Below are positions 36,007 to 44,655 of a DNA stretch of 64,000 nt, in pieces; position 1 is the first letter of the stretch, and the number at the start of each line of letters is the position of its first letter. The DNA comes from Paenibacillus tyrphae (GTDB lineage Bacteria > Bacillota > Bacilli > Paenibacillales > NBRC-103111), in assembly GCF_027925525.1 (NCBI RefSeq), contig NZ_BSDJ01000007.1, positions 227,293 to 291,292 on the forward strand, given 5' to 3'. The position numbers were made by a program, and so were the translations under genes. The notes beneath the pieces were generated by a model. The model did no database searches, was not told where the DNA came from, and saw only the letters and a program-made list of their open reading frames with translations.

Positions 36007-38373
36007 TCAGCCACCTCCCTGCGACACGCCGCCGCCCGGGGCAGCCGGATGGTTTTGCTTCGCCAGACCGTGCGTCGTTTTTTCCCAATAAAACGGCTTC
36101 GTAATCAGCTGCCAAGCCGCTTTAACGGCTGCAATGCTCATCAGCACCCAATAGATCGGAGTCAACAGCGCGTATTTGACGAGTCCGTAGGAGAACGTGC
36201 GGTCTCCGCGCTTCTCAAGATCGTGAATGATCCAGTACACTCCCGCAACGTTGCTGAAGACGAACAGGAAATTGCCGATCAGAAACTCCGCCGCCGCCAA
36301 ATAATAAATAATGCCGGGGAAAAATTGCGGAATCCAGGCGAGTTTCCAGCCATACCACAGCACCAGCATAATCCAGTAAAACGGATTAAGCAGCGGCAGC
36401 ATCGGAGTGGCGAGCACCATCACCTGAAAGCCCAAAAATCCTTTCGGCCCGAGCTCCCGCCACAGCCGTACCGGGTTGCGCATATGGACAAGCCACGTCT
36501 GCATATATCCCTTGATCCAGCGGGAACGCTGCCGGATCCAGTTGCCGACGCGGCTGTTGGCCTCTTCCCACGTCCGGGAATCGACGATCGCCGTGCTGTA
36601 GCCCGATTTGTACAGCCGGATGCCAAGGTCCGCGTCCTCCGTCACGTTGTACGGGTCCCAGGCGTTGATCTCTTTGAGCACCGACATTTTAAAATGGTTC
36701 GACGTCCCGCCAAGTGGAATCGGAATATTAAGCTGCATCACGCCGGGCAGCAGCAGCTCGAACCACATGCTGTATTCGTGCGTAAACCAGCGGGTCAGCA
36801 GATTCTGATCGCTGTTGAAATAATTGAGCTTGGCTTGAATGCATGCCGTATTCTCCGGGCTTCTCATGAAAGCGGCGTGCACCTTTTTGAGCTGATCAGG
36901 ATCTGGCCGATCCTCGGCATCGTAGATGACGACATACTCGCCACGCGCGCGGATCAACCCGTAGTTGCAGGCTTTAGGCTTCGTCTTCGGCAAGCTGTGC
37001 GGCACCACGATCGTCGTGTAATACGGCGGCAGCTTCATGCCCTGCAAAATCTCCTGCGCCTCGATATCGTCCTGCTCGATCAGGAGCCGCACATCCAGCT
37101 TCGCCTTCGGGTAATCGAGCTGCTCGATATTGTGCAGCAGGTGCGGGATGACCTCGCTCTCCTTGTACATCGGAACGAGAATCGTGTAGACGGGCAGTGT
37201 CCGCTCGTCGATGGCATCAATCTCTTCCTGCTTGAAGCGGATTTGCGCAAAATCGCGGGTTCCGTACATAATGATCATGAATTTGAACAGCGTCATTGCA
37301 AAATAAAACAGCTGTACGGCTATGTTGATGACGATCAGCGTATGCAGCCAATCGAGCCCCAAGCTGAGCAGGACAAGGAACGTGCAGATGCCGATGACCG
37401 TCAGCTGCGGCTTCGTAAACGTGATGTGTGCGGAGTTTTGCGGCTGCTCGTTCGCCAGCTTCTGGGTGCTCTCACGCAGCAGCTCGGACTGGTACGCTTC
37501 CTTCCAGAAATATTCCATTTCTTCTCTTGTCGCCAGTACCTGCTGCACCGGCATGCCTAGCATGTTCTCAATTGCAACGACCGCTTCGTCCGTCAGCGGA
37601 TGGCCGACGGCTACCAAATAGCGGTTCGCGTCTTGGTGAATGACGACGGCATCGTACTGTCGGGCCATCGCCTCTGGCAGCTTGTTCACTTCCTCGAACA
37701 TATATTCCGAGCCGATTCGTCCGAGATTGTATTGCGTAGCGATGTGACGGTACAGCTTCTCCGGCTCGATGAAGCGCATCGACATCAAAATATCGCCGAG
37801 CAGCCCGCCGCTCTTGCGTTGAAACTCGAGCGCCCTGTCCAGCTGTTCTTTCGTAATGGCGCCGGTTTCGACCAGCATGTCGCCAAGTCGCCCCTTGTTT
37901 CCTTGCTGATGCAGAATAGGCGCAATGGTCTCCCGCGGAGTGAAGCCGAGCTCCACGAGAATATCGCCCAAGCGACCGCCGAACTTCCGCTGCCGCTCCA
38001 TCGCCGTTTCGAGCTGCTCGGGGGTCAACAGCCCCTCGGCTACCAGCCGGTCGCCAAGACGCAGTCTGGGCTTGTCCACGGGTTCATCGTCCAGCTTCGG
38101 CTCGAAGCCGGGCCGTTCCATAAGCTCCATCTTCGCTGCAATAAGCTGCTGCACCGTACGATCCTTGCTCTCGATCTGAGCCTTCAGCTCCTGCGCCCGT
38201 GCTTGCAGCTCGCCGATCCGCTCCTGCCTCCGGCTGCGCTCCCGAATCAGCTGTTCTTCCTTTTCCCGGACCTGTGCTTCCAGCTCGTCGACGAACCGGT
38301 CGGTCACGCTCTTGCGGAGCCCAAACAGCGTGCGCCCGAACGGCTTTCTCTTTACCCGTTTCTTTGAATCCAT
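36007..38373 (-). CDS. GT2 membrane glycosyltransferase with N-terminal coiled coil and MshEN-like repeats
   Basis: 788 residues. Residues 20-85 form a charged coiled coil. Residues 100-300 hold tandem GspE-N/MshEN-like units (RLGDRLVAEGLLTPEQLETA, GGRLGDILVELGF, GRLGDMLVETGAITKEQLDR, GGLLGDILMSMRFIEPEKL). The RLGxxLxxxGxxxxxxLxxAL pattern is that of c-di-GMP-binding MshEN motifs. Two membrane helices follow (about 325-375), then a GT2 domain with VYTILVPMYKESEVIPHLL, YDAEDRPDPDQL, TEDADLGIRL and RQRSRWIKGYMQTW, and further C-terminal membrane helices. It resembles NfrB and the cellulose/hyaluronan synthase group and should make or export a polysaccharide. The start overlaps the coiled-coil gene by 22 bases. 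Confidence 0.88.
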   Translation of the reverse strand: MDSKKRVKRKPFGRTLFGLRKSVTDRFVDELEAQVREKEEQLIRERSRRQERIGELQARAQELKAQIESKDRTVQQLIAAKMELMERPGFEPKLDDEPVDKPRLRLGDRLVAEGLLTPEQLETAMERQRKFGGRLGDILVELGFTPRETIAPILHQQGNKGRLGDMLVETGAITKEQLDRALEFQRKSGGLLGDILMSMRFIEPEKLYRHIATQYNLGRIGSEYMFEEVNKLPEAMARQYDAVVIHQDANRYLVAVGHPLTDEAVVAIENMLGMPVQQVLATREEMEYFWKEAYQSELLRESTQKLANEQPQNSAHITFTKPQLTVIGICTFLVLLSLGLDWLHTLIVINIAVQLFYFAMTLFKFMIIMYGTRDFAQIRFKQEEIDAIDERTLPVYTILVPMYKESEVIPHLLHNIEQLDYPKAKLDVRLLIEQDDIEAQEILQGMKLPPYYTTIVVPHSLPKTKPKACNYGLIRARGEYVVIYDAEDRPDPDQLKKVHAAFMRSPENTACIQAKLNYFNSDQNLLTRWFTHEYSMWFELLLPGVMQLNIPIPLGGTSNHFKMSVLKEINAWDPYNVTEDADLGIRLYKSGYSTAIVDSRTWEEANSRVGNWIRQRSRWIKGYMQTWLVHMRNPVRLWRELGPKGFLGFQVMVLATPMLPLLNPFYWIMLVLWYGWKLAWIPQFFPGIIYYLAAAEFLIGNFLFVFSNVAGVYWIIHDLEKRGDRTFSYGLVKYALLTPIYWVLMSIAAVKAAWQLITKPFYWEKTTHGLAKQNHPAAPGGGVSQGGG

Positions 38374-38582
38374 TTCCTCAGACCCGCTTCCATTCGCTCC
38401 AATTCGGTCAATCCCTGCTCTAAGTCGGCGATTTCGTCCAATAGCTCCGTTTCCGTCCGTTCATATGCTGCGCTTTCCTCTTGCTGCCGTTCCTCTAGAA
38501 GCTTCAGCTCCGCTTCAAGCGAGGAGACGTACCGGTGTACCTGATCGGCGTTATAACCGAACAAAGCCTTGTCTACTCTCAC
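38352..38582 (-). CDS. Small DivIVA-like coiled-coil protein
   Basis: 76 residues with a GTG start and AGGGGAG upstream. MRVDKALFGYNADQVHRYVS resembles the DivIVA N-terminal membrane-curvature motif (FGYNxxQVxxYV), and a continuous coiled coil rich in Glu and Leu covers the rest (LKLLEERQQEESAAYERTET). It overlaps the GT2-MshEN gene by 22 bases, whose product starts with its own coiled coil. It may recruit or position the polysaccharide synthase at the membrane. The family assignment is from pattern only. Confidence 0.7.
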   Translation of the reverse strand: MRVDKALFGYNADQVHRYVSSLEAELKLLEERQQEESAAYERTETELLDEIADLEQGLTELERMEAGLRKWIQRNG

Positions 38583-38594
38583 GAATCTCTCCCC

Positions 38595-39902
38595 TTATGC
38601 ATGACATTCCGTAATAATCTCGATCAGATCAAGCGGGTCCAGCGCTTTCAGCCTGGCGCTATCTTCCTCTCCGAGCACAATGCTTCTTCCGACGGCTGCC
38701 GGCAGCTCCCGGTCGTTTTGGAACAGACGGCACCTGCCGTGCAGAACGGTCCATGAGACGATACGCCGCACATCGGCAGACGGGGCGGTGACGAGCTCCT
38801 CTCCCGCTTCCAGATGAATGCGGCGCGTCGTTACCGCGGTCCCGTCCGGGAAAGCGGAGCTATCCACCGTCCGCTCGGAGGACGCCTTTTTATCGCTGTT
38901 CCTCTCCCGCCCCATGCGATCGAGCGCTTCCTTCAAGCGAGAGCTGCTTTCCTTATGCGTCACCAAAATGCCCTCGGGGCTTGCCGCGACGACGACATCG
39001 GATAAGCCAAGTACAATCGCCGGCACCTCAAGCTCGTTCACTACGTGAACGTTGTCACATTCCTCCCCAATATATCCGGGACCGATCAGAGGCCGATTCA
39101 TTTCCTCCGTAAGCGCGCACCACGTGCCGAGGTCCTTCCACGGTCCTTCGTATGCAAGCGCCGCAATCCGCTCCTCCCGTTCCACGACGGCATAGTCGAA
39201 GCTTCGGCTCTCGATGCGGTCATACGCCAGAAGCAGCTCCTCATACGCTTCCGGAAGCCCCACAGCTTTCAGCCGGTCCAATAAATACCCCGCGCGGAAA
39301 CAGAACACGCCGCAGTTCCAAAGCGCGCCTTGTTCGATATAACGAACGGCGTCCGACTTCGAAGGCTTCTCGTGAAAAGCGCGGATCGCCAACACAGCAT
39401 TGGCTCCGCCGTCCCCCTCCGGGACCATATATCCGTATTTCTGCGACGGAAAATCAGGCCGGACACCCATCAAAGCCAGGTTTGCTCCGGAGCTTGTCAA
39501 CGTCTCGGGCAGTTGCAGCAGCCTGTCGTAGAACGAATCCTCCGTCCGTCCGTCTACAGGCATAACGATGACCGGCTCGTCGCGGGATACGCCGCGATGC
39601 GAGCACAGGTAAGCAACCGAAAGCAAGATGGCCGCAAACGTATCGCGCTTCTCCGGCTCCAGCACCAGATCCGCTTCGCATCCGAGCTGCTTCAGAATCG
39701 TCTCCCGCTGGTTGGCGGAAGTGGCGATAACGGCCGATTGGTGAAGCCCTCTGCTGCCGAGCCTCTTCCATACCTGCTGCAGCATGGAGACTGGGCGCCC
39801 CGTTTCGTCATGAAACAATCGTATGAATTGCTTGGAGCGCCGCTCCGTCGACAGCGGCCACAGCCTCGTTCCCGAACCTCCGGACAGCAAAATAATGTTC
39901 AT
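38595..39902 (-). CDS. manC: Mannose-1-phosphate guanylyltransferase
   Basis: 435 residues. It makes GDP-mannose from mannose-1-phosphate and GTP. The nucleotide-binding motif is IILLSGGSGTRLWPLSTERR, then FAAILLSVAYLCS, VIVMPVDGRTEDSFYDRL and the sugar-binding AFHEKPSKSDAVRYIEQG, followed by ALWNCGVFCFRAGYLL. After about residue 330 comes a shortened domain with cupin-like strands, not a full type II isomerase, so mannose-6-phosphate must come from ManA, encoded at 50756 in this window. No phosphomannomutase with an intact active site is visible nearby. It is the first gene of the polysaccharide operon. Confidence 0.9.
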   Translation of the reverse strand: MNIILLSGGSGTRLWPLSTERRSKQFIRLFHDETGRPVSMLQQVWKRLGSRGLHQSAVIATSANQRETILKQLGCEADLVLEPEKRDTFAAILLSVAYLCSHRGVSRDEPVIVMPVDGRTEDSFYDRLLQLPETLTSSGANLALMGVRPDFPSQKYGYMVPEGDGGANAVLAIRAFHEKPSKSDAVRYIEQGALWNCGVFCFRAGYLLDRLKAVGLPEAYEELLLAYDRIESRSFDYAVVEREERIAALAYEGPWKDLGTWCALTEEMNRPLIGPGYIGEECDNVHVVNELEVPAIVLGLSDVVVAASPEGILVTHKESSSRLKEALDRMGRERNSDKKASSERTVDSSAFPDGTAVTTRRIHLEAGEELVTAPSADVRRIVSWTVLHGRCRLFQNDRELPAAVGRSIVLGEEDSARLKALDPLDLIEIITECHA

Positions 39903-39922
39903 CCGTTCACCTGTTTTCCGTG

Positions 39923-39939
39923 CGAAACAATTCGTTTCG
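39923..39939. promoter_or_regulatory. Inverted repeat in front of manC
   Basis: CGAAAC-AATTC-GTTTCG lies between a possible -10 (TATACT on the minus strand at 39960-39955) and the manC start. Its place just downstream of the presumed transcription start fits a repressor operator. The -35 is weak, and the promoter is only tentative. Confidence 0.4.
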
Positions 39940-40055
39940 TGTTTTAAGAATACTAGTATAATAGCATAATCGTTTTAAAATTTTATTTAGCAAATATTAG
40001 CCGGAAGTCAAAATTTCATAAAAACCGATTCATTTGTTAGCCTTGCGTTAATATC

Positions 40056-40108
40056 AAACAAACACCCCTTGCAAGGATACGGTTGTACGCATCGTTACAA
40101 GGGGTGTA
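40056..40108 (-). terminator. Terminator after rplT
   Basis: On the minus strand ACACCCCTTG pairs with CAAGGGGTGT across a longer loop and is followed by TTTGTTTG, about 30 bases past the rplT stop. Confidence 0.8.
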
Positions 40109-40136
40109 CTAGGCAGACCCGGTTGAAAACCGTGCC

Positions 40137-40496
40137 TTATGCATTCACTTTTTGCTTAGCAGTTTCTGCCAAAGAGTTGAACGCATTGATATCGTTAACG
40201 GCGAGATCCGCCAGCATTTTGCGGTTTACTTCTACGCCAGCCAGTTTCAGGCCGTGCATAAGCTTGCTGTAGGAAAGACCGTTTTGACGCGCTGCCGCAT
40301 TGATCCGCACGATCCACAGTTTGCGGAAATCGCGTTTTTTCTGACGGCGGTCGCGGTATGCGTAAAGCAAGGATTTCATCACTTGCTCTTTTGCCGTTTT
40401 AAACAGTCTATGTTTCGAGCCAAAGTAACCTTTAGCAAGTTTCAATATTTTTTTACGACGACGCGTACGGATAAATCCGCCCTTCACTCTTGCCAT
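40137..40496 (-). CDS. rplT: 50S ribosomal protein L20
   Basis: 119 residues, the standard length. [20 protein letters not shown], then [40 protein letters not shown] and [20 protein letters not shown] are all family marks. It binds 23S rRNA early in large-subunit assembly. In Bacillus L20 also represses its own operon by binding the infC leader. It is the last gene of infC-rpmI-rplT, 52 bases after rpmI. Confidence 0.98.
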   Translation of the reverse strand: MARVKGGFIRTRRRKKILKLAKGYFGSKHRLFKTAKEQVMKSLLYAYRDRRQKKRDFRKLWIVRINAAARQNGLSYSKLMHGLKLAGVEVNRKMLADLAVNDINAFNSLAETAKQKVNA

Positions 40497-40548
40497 GACA
40501 ATCTACCTCCAGAAATGTTGTAAGTATGCGAATTCGAGACGAACGGGA

Positions 40549-40749
40549 TTACTTAATGTTAGCGAGCTGTTGCTTCAGGCGTCTTACATCGCCCGGATGC
40601 ATAACCGGATTCGTGCCCAGAACGCGTTTTTGGCGAGCGGATTTGCCGGACAGCAGGTGGTTTTTATACGCTTTGTAGCGTTTTACTTTACCGGTACCTG
40701 TAATTTTGAAGCGGTCTTTCAAGCTGCTGTGAGTTTTCATTTTTGGCAT
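40549..40749 (-). CDS. rpmI: 50S ribosomal protein L35
   Basis: 66 residues. MPKMKTHSSLKDRFKITGTG, then KAYKNHLLSGKSARQKRVLG, is typical of L35. AAGGAGG precedes the ATG. It is a small basic protein of the 50S subunit encoded between infC and rplT as in nearly all Firmicutes. Confidence 0.98.
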   Translation of the reverse strand: MPKMKTHSSLKDRFKITGTGKVKRYKAYKNHLLSGKSARQKRVLGTNPVMHPGDVRRLKQQLANIK

Positions 40750-40777
40750 GGGGTGTTCCTCCTTAAAGAATGAGAAT

Positions 40778-41293
40778 TTACTGTTGCTGCTTCGGCGCCA
40801 AGATCATGATCATGCTCCGGCCTTCCAGCTTCGGCCTGCGCTCAATGATGCACAGCTCTTCCACTTCGGCTGCCATGCGCTCCAGAACGCGTTGACCGAT
40901 GTCGGCATGAGCGATCTCTCGGCCGCGAAAACGGACGGACAGCTTTACTTTATCGCCATCGTTCAGGAATTTCACAACGTTGCGCAGTTTCGTTTGAAAA
41001 TCGTGCTCGTCAATCGTCGCGCTCAGACGAATTTCTTTCAGCTCGACAATCTTTTGATTCTTACGGGCTTCTTTCTCTTTCTTCTGCGTTTCGTAGCGGA
41101 ATTTACCGTAGTCCATAATCCGGCAAACCGGCGGTTTCGCCGTAGGCGCCACGTTCACCAAGTCCAGATTCTGATCAAGCGCAATTTGCAGCGCTTCGCG
41201 GATCGGCTTGATGCCGAGCTGTTCTCCGTTCGCATCAATCAAACGAACTTCTCTCGCCCGAATTTCATCGTTAATCATGTGCTCTGTACTGAT
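40778..41293 (-). CDS. infC: Translation initiation factor IF-3, ATC start
   Basis: 171 residues if it starts at the ATC at 41293, with GGAGGT eight bases upstream. The next in-frame ATG is five codons later (41278). It would lie too far from that site. Family marks are INDEIRAREVRLIDANGEQL, LDLVNVAPTAKPPVCRIMDY, the Tyr-Gly-Lys-Phe helix (GKFRYETQKKEKEARKNQ) and the C-terminal KVKLSVRFRGREIAHADIGQ. IF-3 checks start codons on the 30S subunit, and its own rare start codon is a known self-limiting device. The leader contains an attenuator, and L20 is the likely regulator. First gene of infC-rpmI-rplT. Confidence 0.96.
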   Translation of the reverse strand: MSTEHMINDEIRAREVRLIDANGEQLGIKPIREALQIALDQNLDLVNVAPTAKPPVCRIMDYGKFRYETQKKEKEARKNQKIVELKEIRLSATIDEHDFQTKLRNVVKFLNDGDKVKLSVRFRGREIAHADIGQRVLERMAAEVEELCIIERRPKLEGRSMIMILAPKQQQ

Positions 41294-41475
41294 AACCTGC
41301 CACCTCCAAAAGATTTTACAAAAAAAATACGTGGGCGTTAAACGCCCACGTTTGGTTTTAGGTCCAATGGTGACTGGTCCGTTCGAAAACGGATCAATCA
41401 AACAAAGTCACTCTCAGTCATAACCAGCCAACCAAGGTCGGACAGGTGAGAAGCGGGCGCTTCTTCTTTCGCACT
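41294..41475 (-). promoter_or_regulatory. infC leader with transcription attenuator
   Basis: Between the promoter and infC lies an untranslated leader. Near its end (41353-41320) is a perfect hairpin ACGTGGGCGTT-T-AACGCCCACGT followed by eight Ts, an intrinsic terminator upstream of the coding region. Upstream, GTTTTCGAAC and related stretches could form an alternative fold. In Bacillus subtilis the equivalent leader is the L20 repression site that favours termination. Confidence 0.75.
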
Positions 41476-41480
41476 AAATT

Positions 41481-41509
41481 AATATACCATTGCCATTGAC
41501 TATAGTCAA
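41481..41509 (-). promoter_or_regulatory. SigA promoter of infC-rpmI-rplT
   Basis: On the minus strand TTGACT (41509-41504) and TATATT (41486-41481) are 17 bases apart, about 190 bases before infC. Confidence 0.85.
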
Positions 41510-41539
41510 CAGCGAATTCTGATTTTTTAGCGGCTTGCG

Positions 41540-42775
41540 CTAGCTGGCCTGCTTGCTCTGCATATCCTCAAGCCGGATGACGCGGGTATGCTCGGTATGG
41601 CTCCACTGCTTGTTGTTTTGCGTGAAGAACGCGTAGAACGTGATCGGCCACCAGGACAGTAGGAAGAGCGGGAACGTAATCAAGTACTTATACGATTTCC
41701 AAGGCGCTTTCTCCAAAATCAGCGCGATCACAAACTGGGCGTAGGTTAACACCGAGAAGATCGCAAAGAAGCTCGGCGCAATCTGGAACAAGGAACTAAA
41801 GTTCGGAACGCCCGGAAGCGTCATATCGACCCACAGCACCACGGTAACGATCGAACCGATGAACAGGTTGTAAACGTTGAGCGCATAAACGGCCGTGTCG
41901 ATCTTCGCCCAGCTGCCTTCCTTGATCCCTTTCCACAACAGCGGGAAGAAGTAGCGTCTGGCCACGTTGAAATGGCCCTGCATCCAGCGGAGCCGCTGGC
42001 GCGCCGAAGCTTTGAACGTGAGCGGCTTCTCGTCATACACTCTCGCGTAATAGTTGAACGTCGGGTTGACGCCGCGCATCACGCAGCGCATCGTAAACTC
42101 CAGGTCCTCGACGAGGCTTGTCGCCCCCCAGCCGATTTCCTTCAGCAGGTTCGATTCGAAGCACATTCCCGTGCCGCCCAAATAGTTGGCCAGACCAAGG
42201 TTGGTCCGCGGCAGCTGCCAAAGACGGTTACAGTACCAGTAGGTTACCGCGTAAGCGGCAGTGATCCAGGAATCGTGCGGATTCTTCGTATCCAGATAAG
42301 CCTGAATAACCTTGGAACCGTTGCACAAGTCATTGTTCATATGCGTCAGGTAATCCGTGCTGACAAGGTTGTCGGCGTCGAACATGACGACGGCATCGTA
42401 CTCGCGCGGCATTTTCCACAGCTCTTTGAGCATCCACTCGATCGCGTAGCCTTTGCCTCTCAGCTTCGGATTGTTGCGTTCGCAGGCGTGCACGCCCATG
42501 TCGCGGGCGATCTGAGCCGTATTGTCGGTGCAGTTATCGCAAATCACGAATATATCATATAGTTCTTTCGGATAGTCAAGATTCTTCAAGTTCTCGATAA
42601 GCGCCCCGACAACCTGCTCCTCATTGTGAGCCGCTACTAGAACGGCAAACGTTTTTTGAGGCGCATGATCAATTTGATTTTTGCGGCGGTACCAACCGAA
42701 AAACGTCAGAACCAGCTGGTAGGCTCCAATCATAGCCAAAACAATCTGGAGGCCTAACAGAATACTGTCCAACAT
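41540..42775 (-). CDS. GT2 membrane glycosyltransferase
   Basis: 411 residues. An N-terminal membrane helix (MLDSILLGLQIVLAMIGAYQ) precedes a GT2 domain with FAVLVAAHNEEQVVGALIEN, ICDNCTDNTAQIARDMG, the metal motif VVMFDADNLVSTDYL, TSLVEDLEFTMR and the processivity-type motif RQRLRWMQGHF. Three or four C-terminal helices follow (about 290-385). The architecture fits processive synthases such as those for N-acetylglucosamine or mannan-like polymers, but the product cannot be named. It is monocistronic, 30 bases downstream of the infC promoter region on the same strand. Confidence 0.85.
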   Translation of the reverse strand: MLDSILLGLQIVLAMIGAYQLVLTFFGWYRRKNQIDHAPQKTFAVLVAAHNEEQVVGALIENLKNLDYPKELYDIFVICDNCTDNTAQIARDMGVHACERNNPKLRGKGYAIEWMLKELWKMPREYDAVVMFDADNLVSTDYLTHMNNDLCNGSKVIQAYLDTKNPHDSWITAAYAVTYWYCNRLWQLPRTNLGLANYLGGTGMCFESNLLKEIGWGATSLVEDLEFTMRCVMRGVNPTFNYYARVYDEKPLTFKASARQRLRWMQGHFNVARRYFFPLLWKGIKEGSWAKIDTAVYALNVYNLFIGSIVTVVLWVDMTLPGVPNFSSLFQIAPSFFAIFSVLTYAQFVIALILEKAPWKSYKYLITFPLFLLSWWPITFYAFFTQNNKQWSHTEHTRVIRLEDMQSKQAS

Positions 42776-43080
42776 GAAACATCCCCCTTTTTTTGTATGT
42801 ACCCCTTATGTCTGTTTCTCTTAGCGCCTTCAAAAATTTTTTCGATGGTGTGGATTAGATTACGAGGGTCGCCGAATATGATTTTCCTCTCTTTGGTCCG
42901 ATTTGTCAAAACCGACAAGACGCTGCCTGCGGCCGGATCTTTGTTTTTCCGGGAAATACGGCAGGAATTCCGGCAAGACTCTTTGCTATCCATCTTTTTA
43001 CGTCTTATTTTCATCGATTTTCAAACTTTTTATAAGCGCCAGCTGGAAAAAACTTTCTGAAAACACACACGGAAAAGCGG
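42776..43080. other. 305-base intergenic region, nothing definite
   Basis: Between the GT4 and GT2 genes I see no credible ORF, repeat or terminator. A TTGACA on the minus strand near 42910 could be the -35 of the GT2 gene, but the base spacing to any good -10 is poor. AAAGGGGGA before 42775 is the ribosome-binding site of that gene. Confidence 0.3.
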
Positions 43081-44253
43081 TCATTTGGAAAAGACGGCTT
43101 CCTTCGGCCGCATTGTCCCGGCTTCGCGCACGACTTGGAAATAGCTCTGGTACAGCCCGTGGAAAATCGCATCCCACGACTGCCGCAAGCTGTAAGCCCG
43201 TCCGGCTTGACCGAGCCTTGCGCCCAGCCCGCGATCCTCATACAACCGGAGCATCGCTTCGGCGAAATCCGGCACGTTCCCCGTTCTGCAGAGCAGTCCG
43301 GTTTCTTCGTGCACGATCGATTCCCCGACGCCTCCGGCATCCGCCCCGACAACCGGCGTCCCGCAAGCCATCGCTTCCAGCACGACATTGCCGAACGTTT
43401 CCGTCGCCGACGGAAACACAAAGGCATCCGCAGCGGCGTACAAGTCGCTCAGTTCCTTTCCTTGCCGGAAGCCCGTAAAAGTCACGTCTTCCCTGCCCGC
43501 AAGCAGCTCCTGCATGGGCCGCAGCAGAGGCCCGTCCCCGGTCACGATCAAGTGCGACCTGCTGCGCACCTCGCCCGGAAGCGAATCGAATGCGCGAAGA
43601 AGAACATCGACGCTTTTCTCGGGAGCCAACCTCCCGACATATAATATAACGAATGTGGACGGGGAAAGGTTGCAAGTCCGCAGCACTTCTTCCCGGTTGA
43701 CAAACGGGTGAAACCGGTTTACTTCCACGCCGCGGGACCAAATTTCCAGCGATTTCAGTCCTTTTTCCTGCAAATGCCGAAGCGTCGAACGGGACGGAAC
43801 ATAAATTTTGCGGCAATCCTGATGAAACCACAGCATGTATTTCCACAGCAGCGGCTCCATCCATTGCAGCTTGTAATAAGCAAGATATTGATCGAAGTGG
43901 GTATGGTACGAGGCTACGACCGGCACCTGATGGCGCTTGGCATACTGAAGCCCGATCCAACCCAAATTAAACGGCGTGGCGACATGAATCAGGTCGGGAG
44001 CAAACGCCTTCAGCGACTTGGCCAGGTTGACCGGATTAGGGATAGCCATACGGCACTCCGGATACAATAAGAAGGGGATGCTGCCAAATCTTTCTATCAT
44101 CCACTGATCGGATTCGGCTGCCGATTGACTATGCGGCGCAAACACTTTGCAAGCCACTCCGCGCGCTTCAAGAAACTTAACCCACCTGCCGAGCGTCTTC
44201 GCTACCCCGTTCACGTCCGGTACGAACGTATCCGTAAATAGGGCTACTCTCAT
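43081..44253 (-). CDS. GT4 glycosyltransferase, mannosyltransferase-like
   Basis: 390 residues with GAGGAGG before the ATG at 44253. It is a GT-B enzyme. The N-terminal half contains VALFTDTFVPDVNGVAKTLG, HVATPFNLGWIGLQYAKRHQ and ASYHTHFDQYLAYYKLQWME, a pattern of MgtA/PimB-type alpha-mannosyltransferases. The C-terminal nucleotide-binding half has LYVGRLAPEKSVDVLLRAFD and the EX7E-type motif FPSATETFGNVVLEAMACGT. It probably adds mannose from GDP-mannose to a lipid or wall glycan, which fits manC in the neighbouring operon and manA downstream. It is divergent from a PAP2 phosphatase and a glycolipid synthase-like gene. Confidence 0.87.
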   Translation of the reverse strand: MRVALFTDTFVPDVNGVAKTLGRWVKFLEARGVACKVFAPHSQSAAESDQWMIERFGSIPFLLYPECRMAIPNPVNLAKSLKAFAPDLIHVATPFNLGWIGLQYAKRHQVPVVASYHTHFDQYLAYYKLQWMEPLLWKYMLWFHQDCRKIYVPSRSTLRHLQEKGLKSLEIWSRGVEVNRFHPFVNREEVLRTCNLSPSTFVILYVGRLAPEKSVDVLLRAFDSLPGEVRSRSHLIVTGDGPLLRPMQELLAGREDVTFTGFRQGKELSDLYAAADAFVFPSATETFGNVVLEAMACGTPVVGADAGGVGESIVHEETGLLCRTGNVPDFAEAMLRLYEDRGLGARLGQAGRAYSLRQSWDAIFHGLYQSYFQVVREAGTMRPKEAVFSK

Positions 44254-44655
44254 GTTTAACCTCCTCAGAGCTTTGTTGAAACAGCAACTATGAAAAAAAA
44301 GTTGATGGAGACAAAACTGACATCGGAAGCATCGGCCTGTACGAGCGCACAAAACAGGTCTCTTTTGAAACCAAACCGGTACCGGAAGCGTTTAGTTGTA
44401 TGAAAACGAAGCTTTTTCAGAGCATGGAATGCAACCTTCGCTTTAGCACATTTTTCAAAAATTATTTCATCGTTGAAGGGGAAGCCGAACGGCCGTCGTC
44501 AAAAGTGATTGTAACGAGGCAATGTTAGCGCAGCATCAATGGAAGATTAAATTTACCTTTTATATTGTTTTTATATTCCTATAACATTTGCCCCCTACAC
44601 TTATATATGAGCTGGCCAGACAGCTTATCCCACACTGCAAGGAGGCGTTGTTCCC
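44254..44655. other. 402-base divergent intergenic region
   Basis: It separates the GT4 gene from the PAP2 gene. On the plus strand two imperfect ~23-base direct repeats are seen around 44308-44330 and 44361-44383 (sharing CGGAAGC endings). A 37-codon ORF at 44290-44403 lacks a ribosome-binding site. AT-rich stretches near 44550-44620 could hold the PAP2 promoter, but I cannot define it. Confidence 0.35.

Noticed and set aside
44290..44403. 37-codon ORF in the divergent region before the PAP2 gene
   Set aside because: No ribosome-binding site and a basic, low-information product; may be chance.
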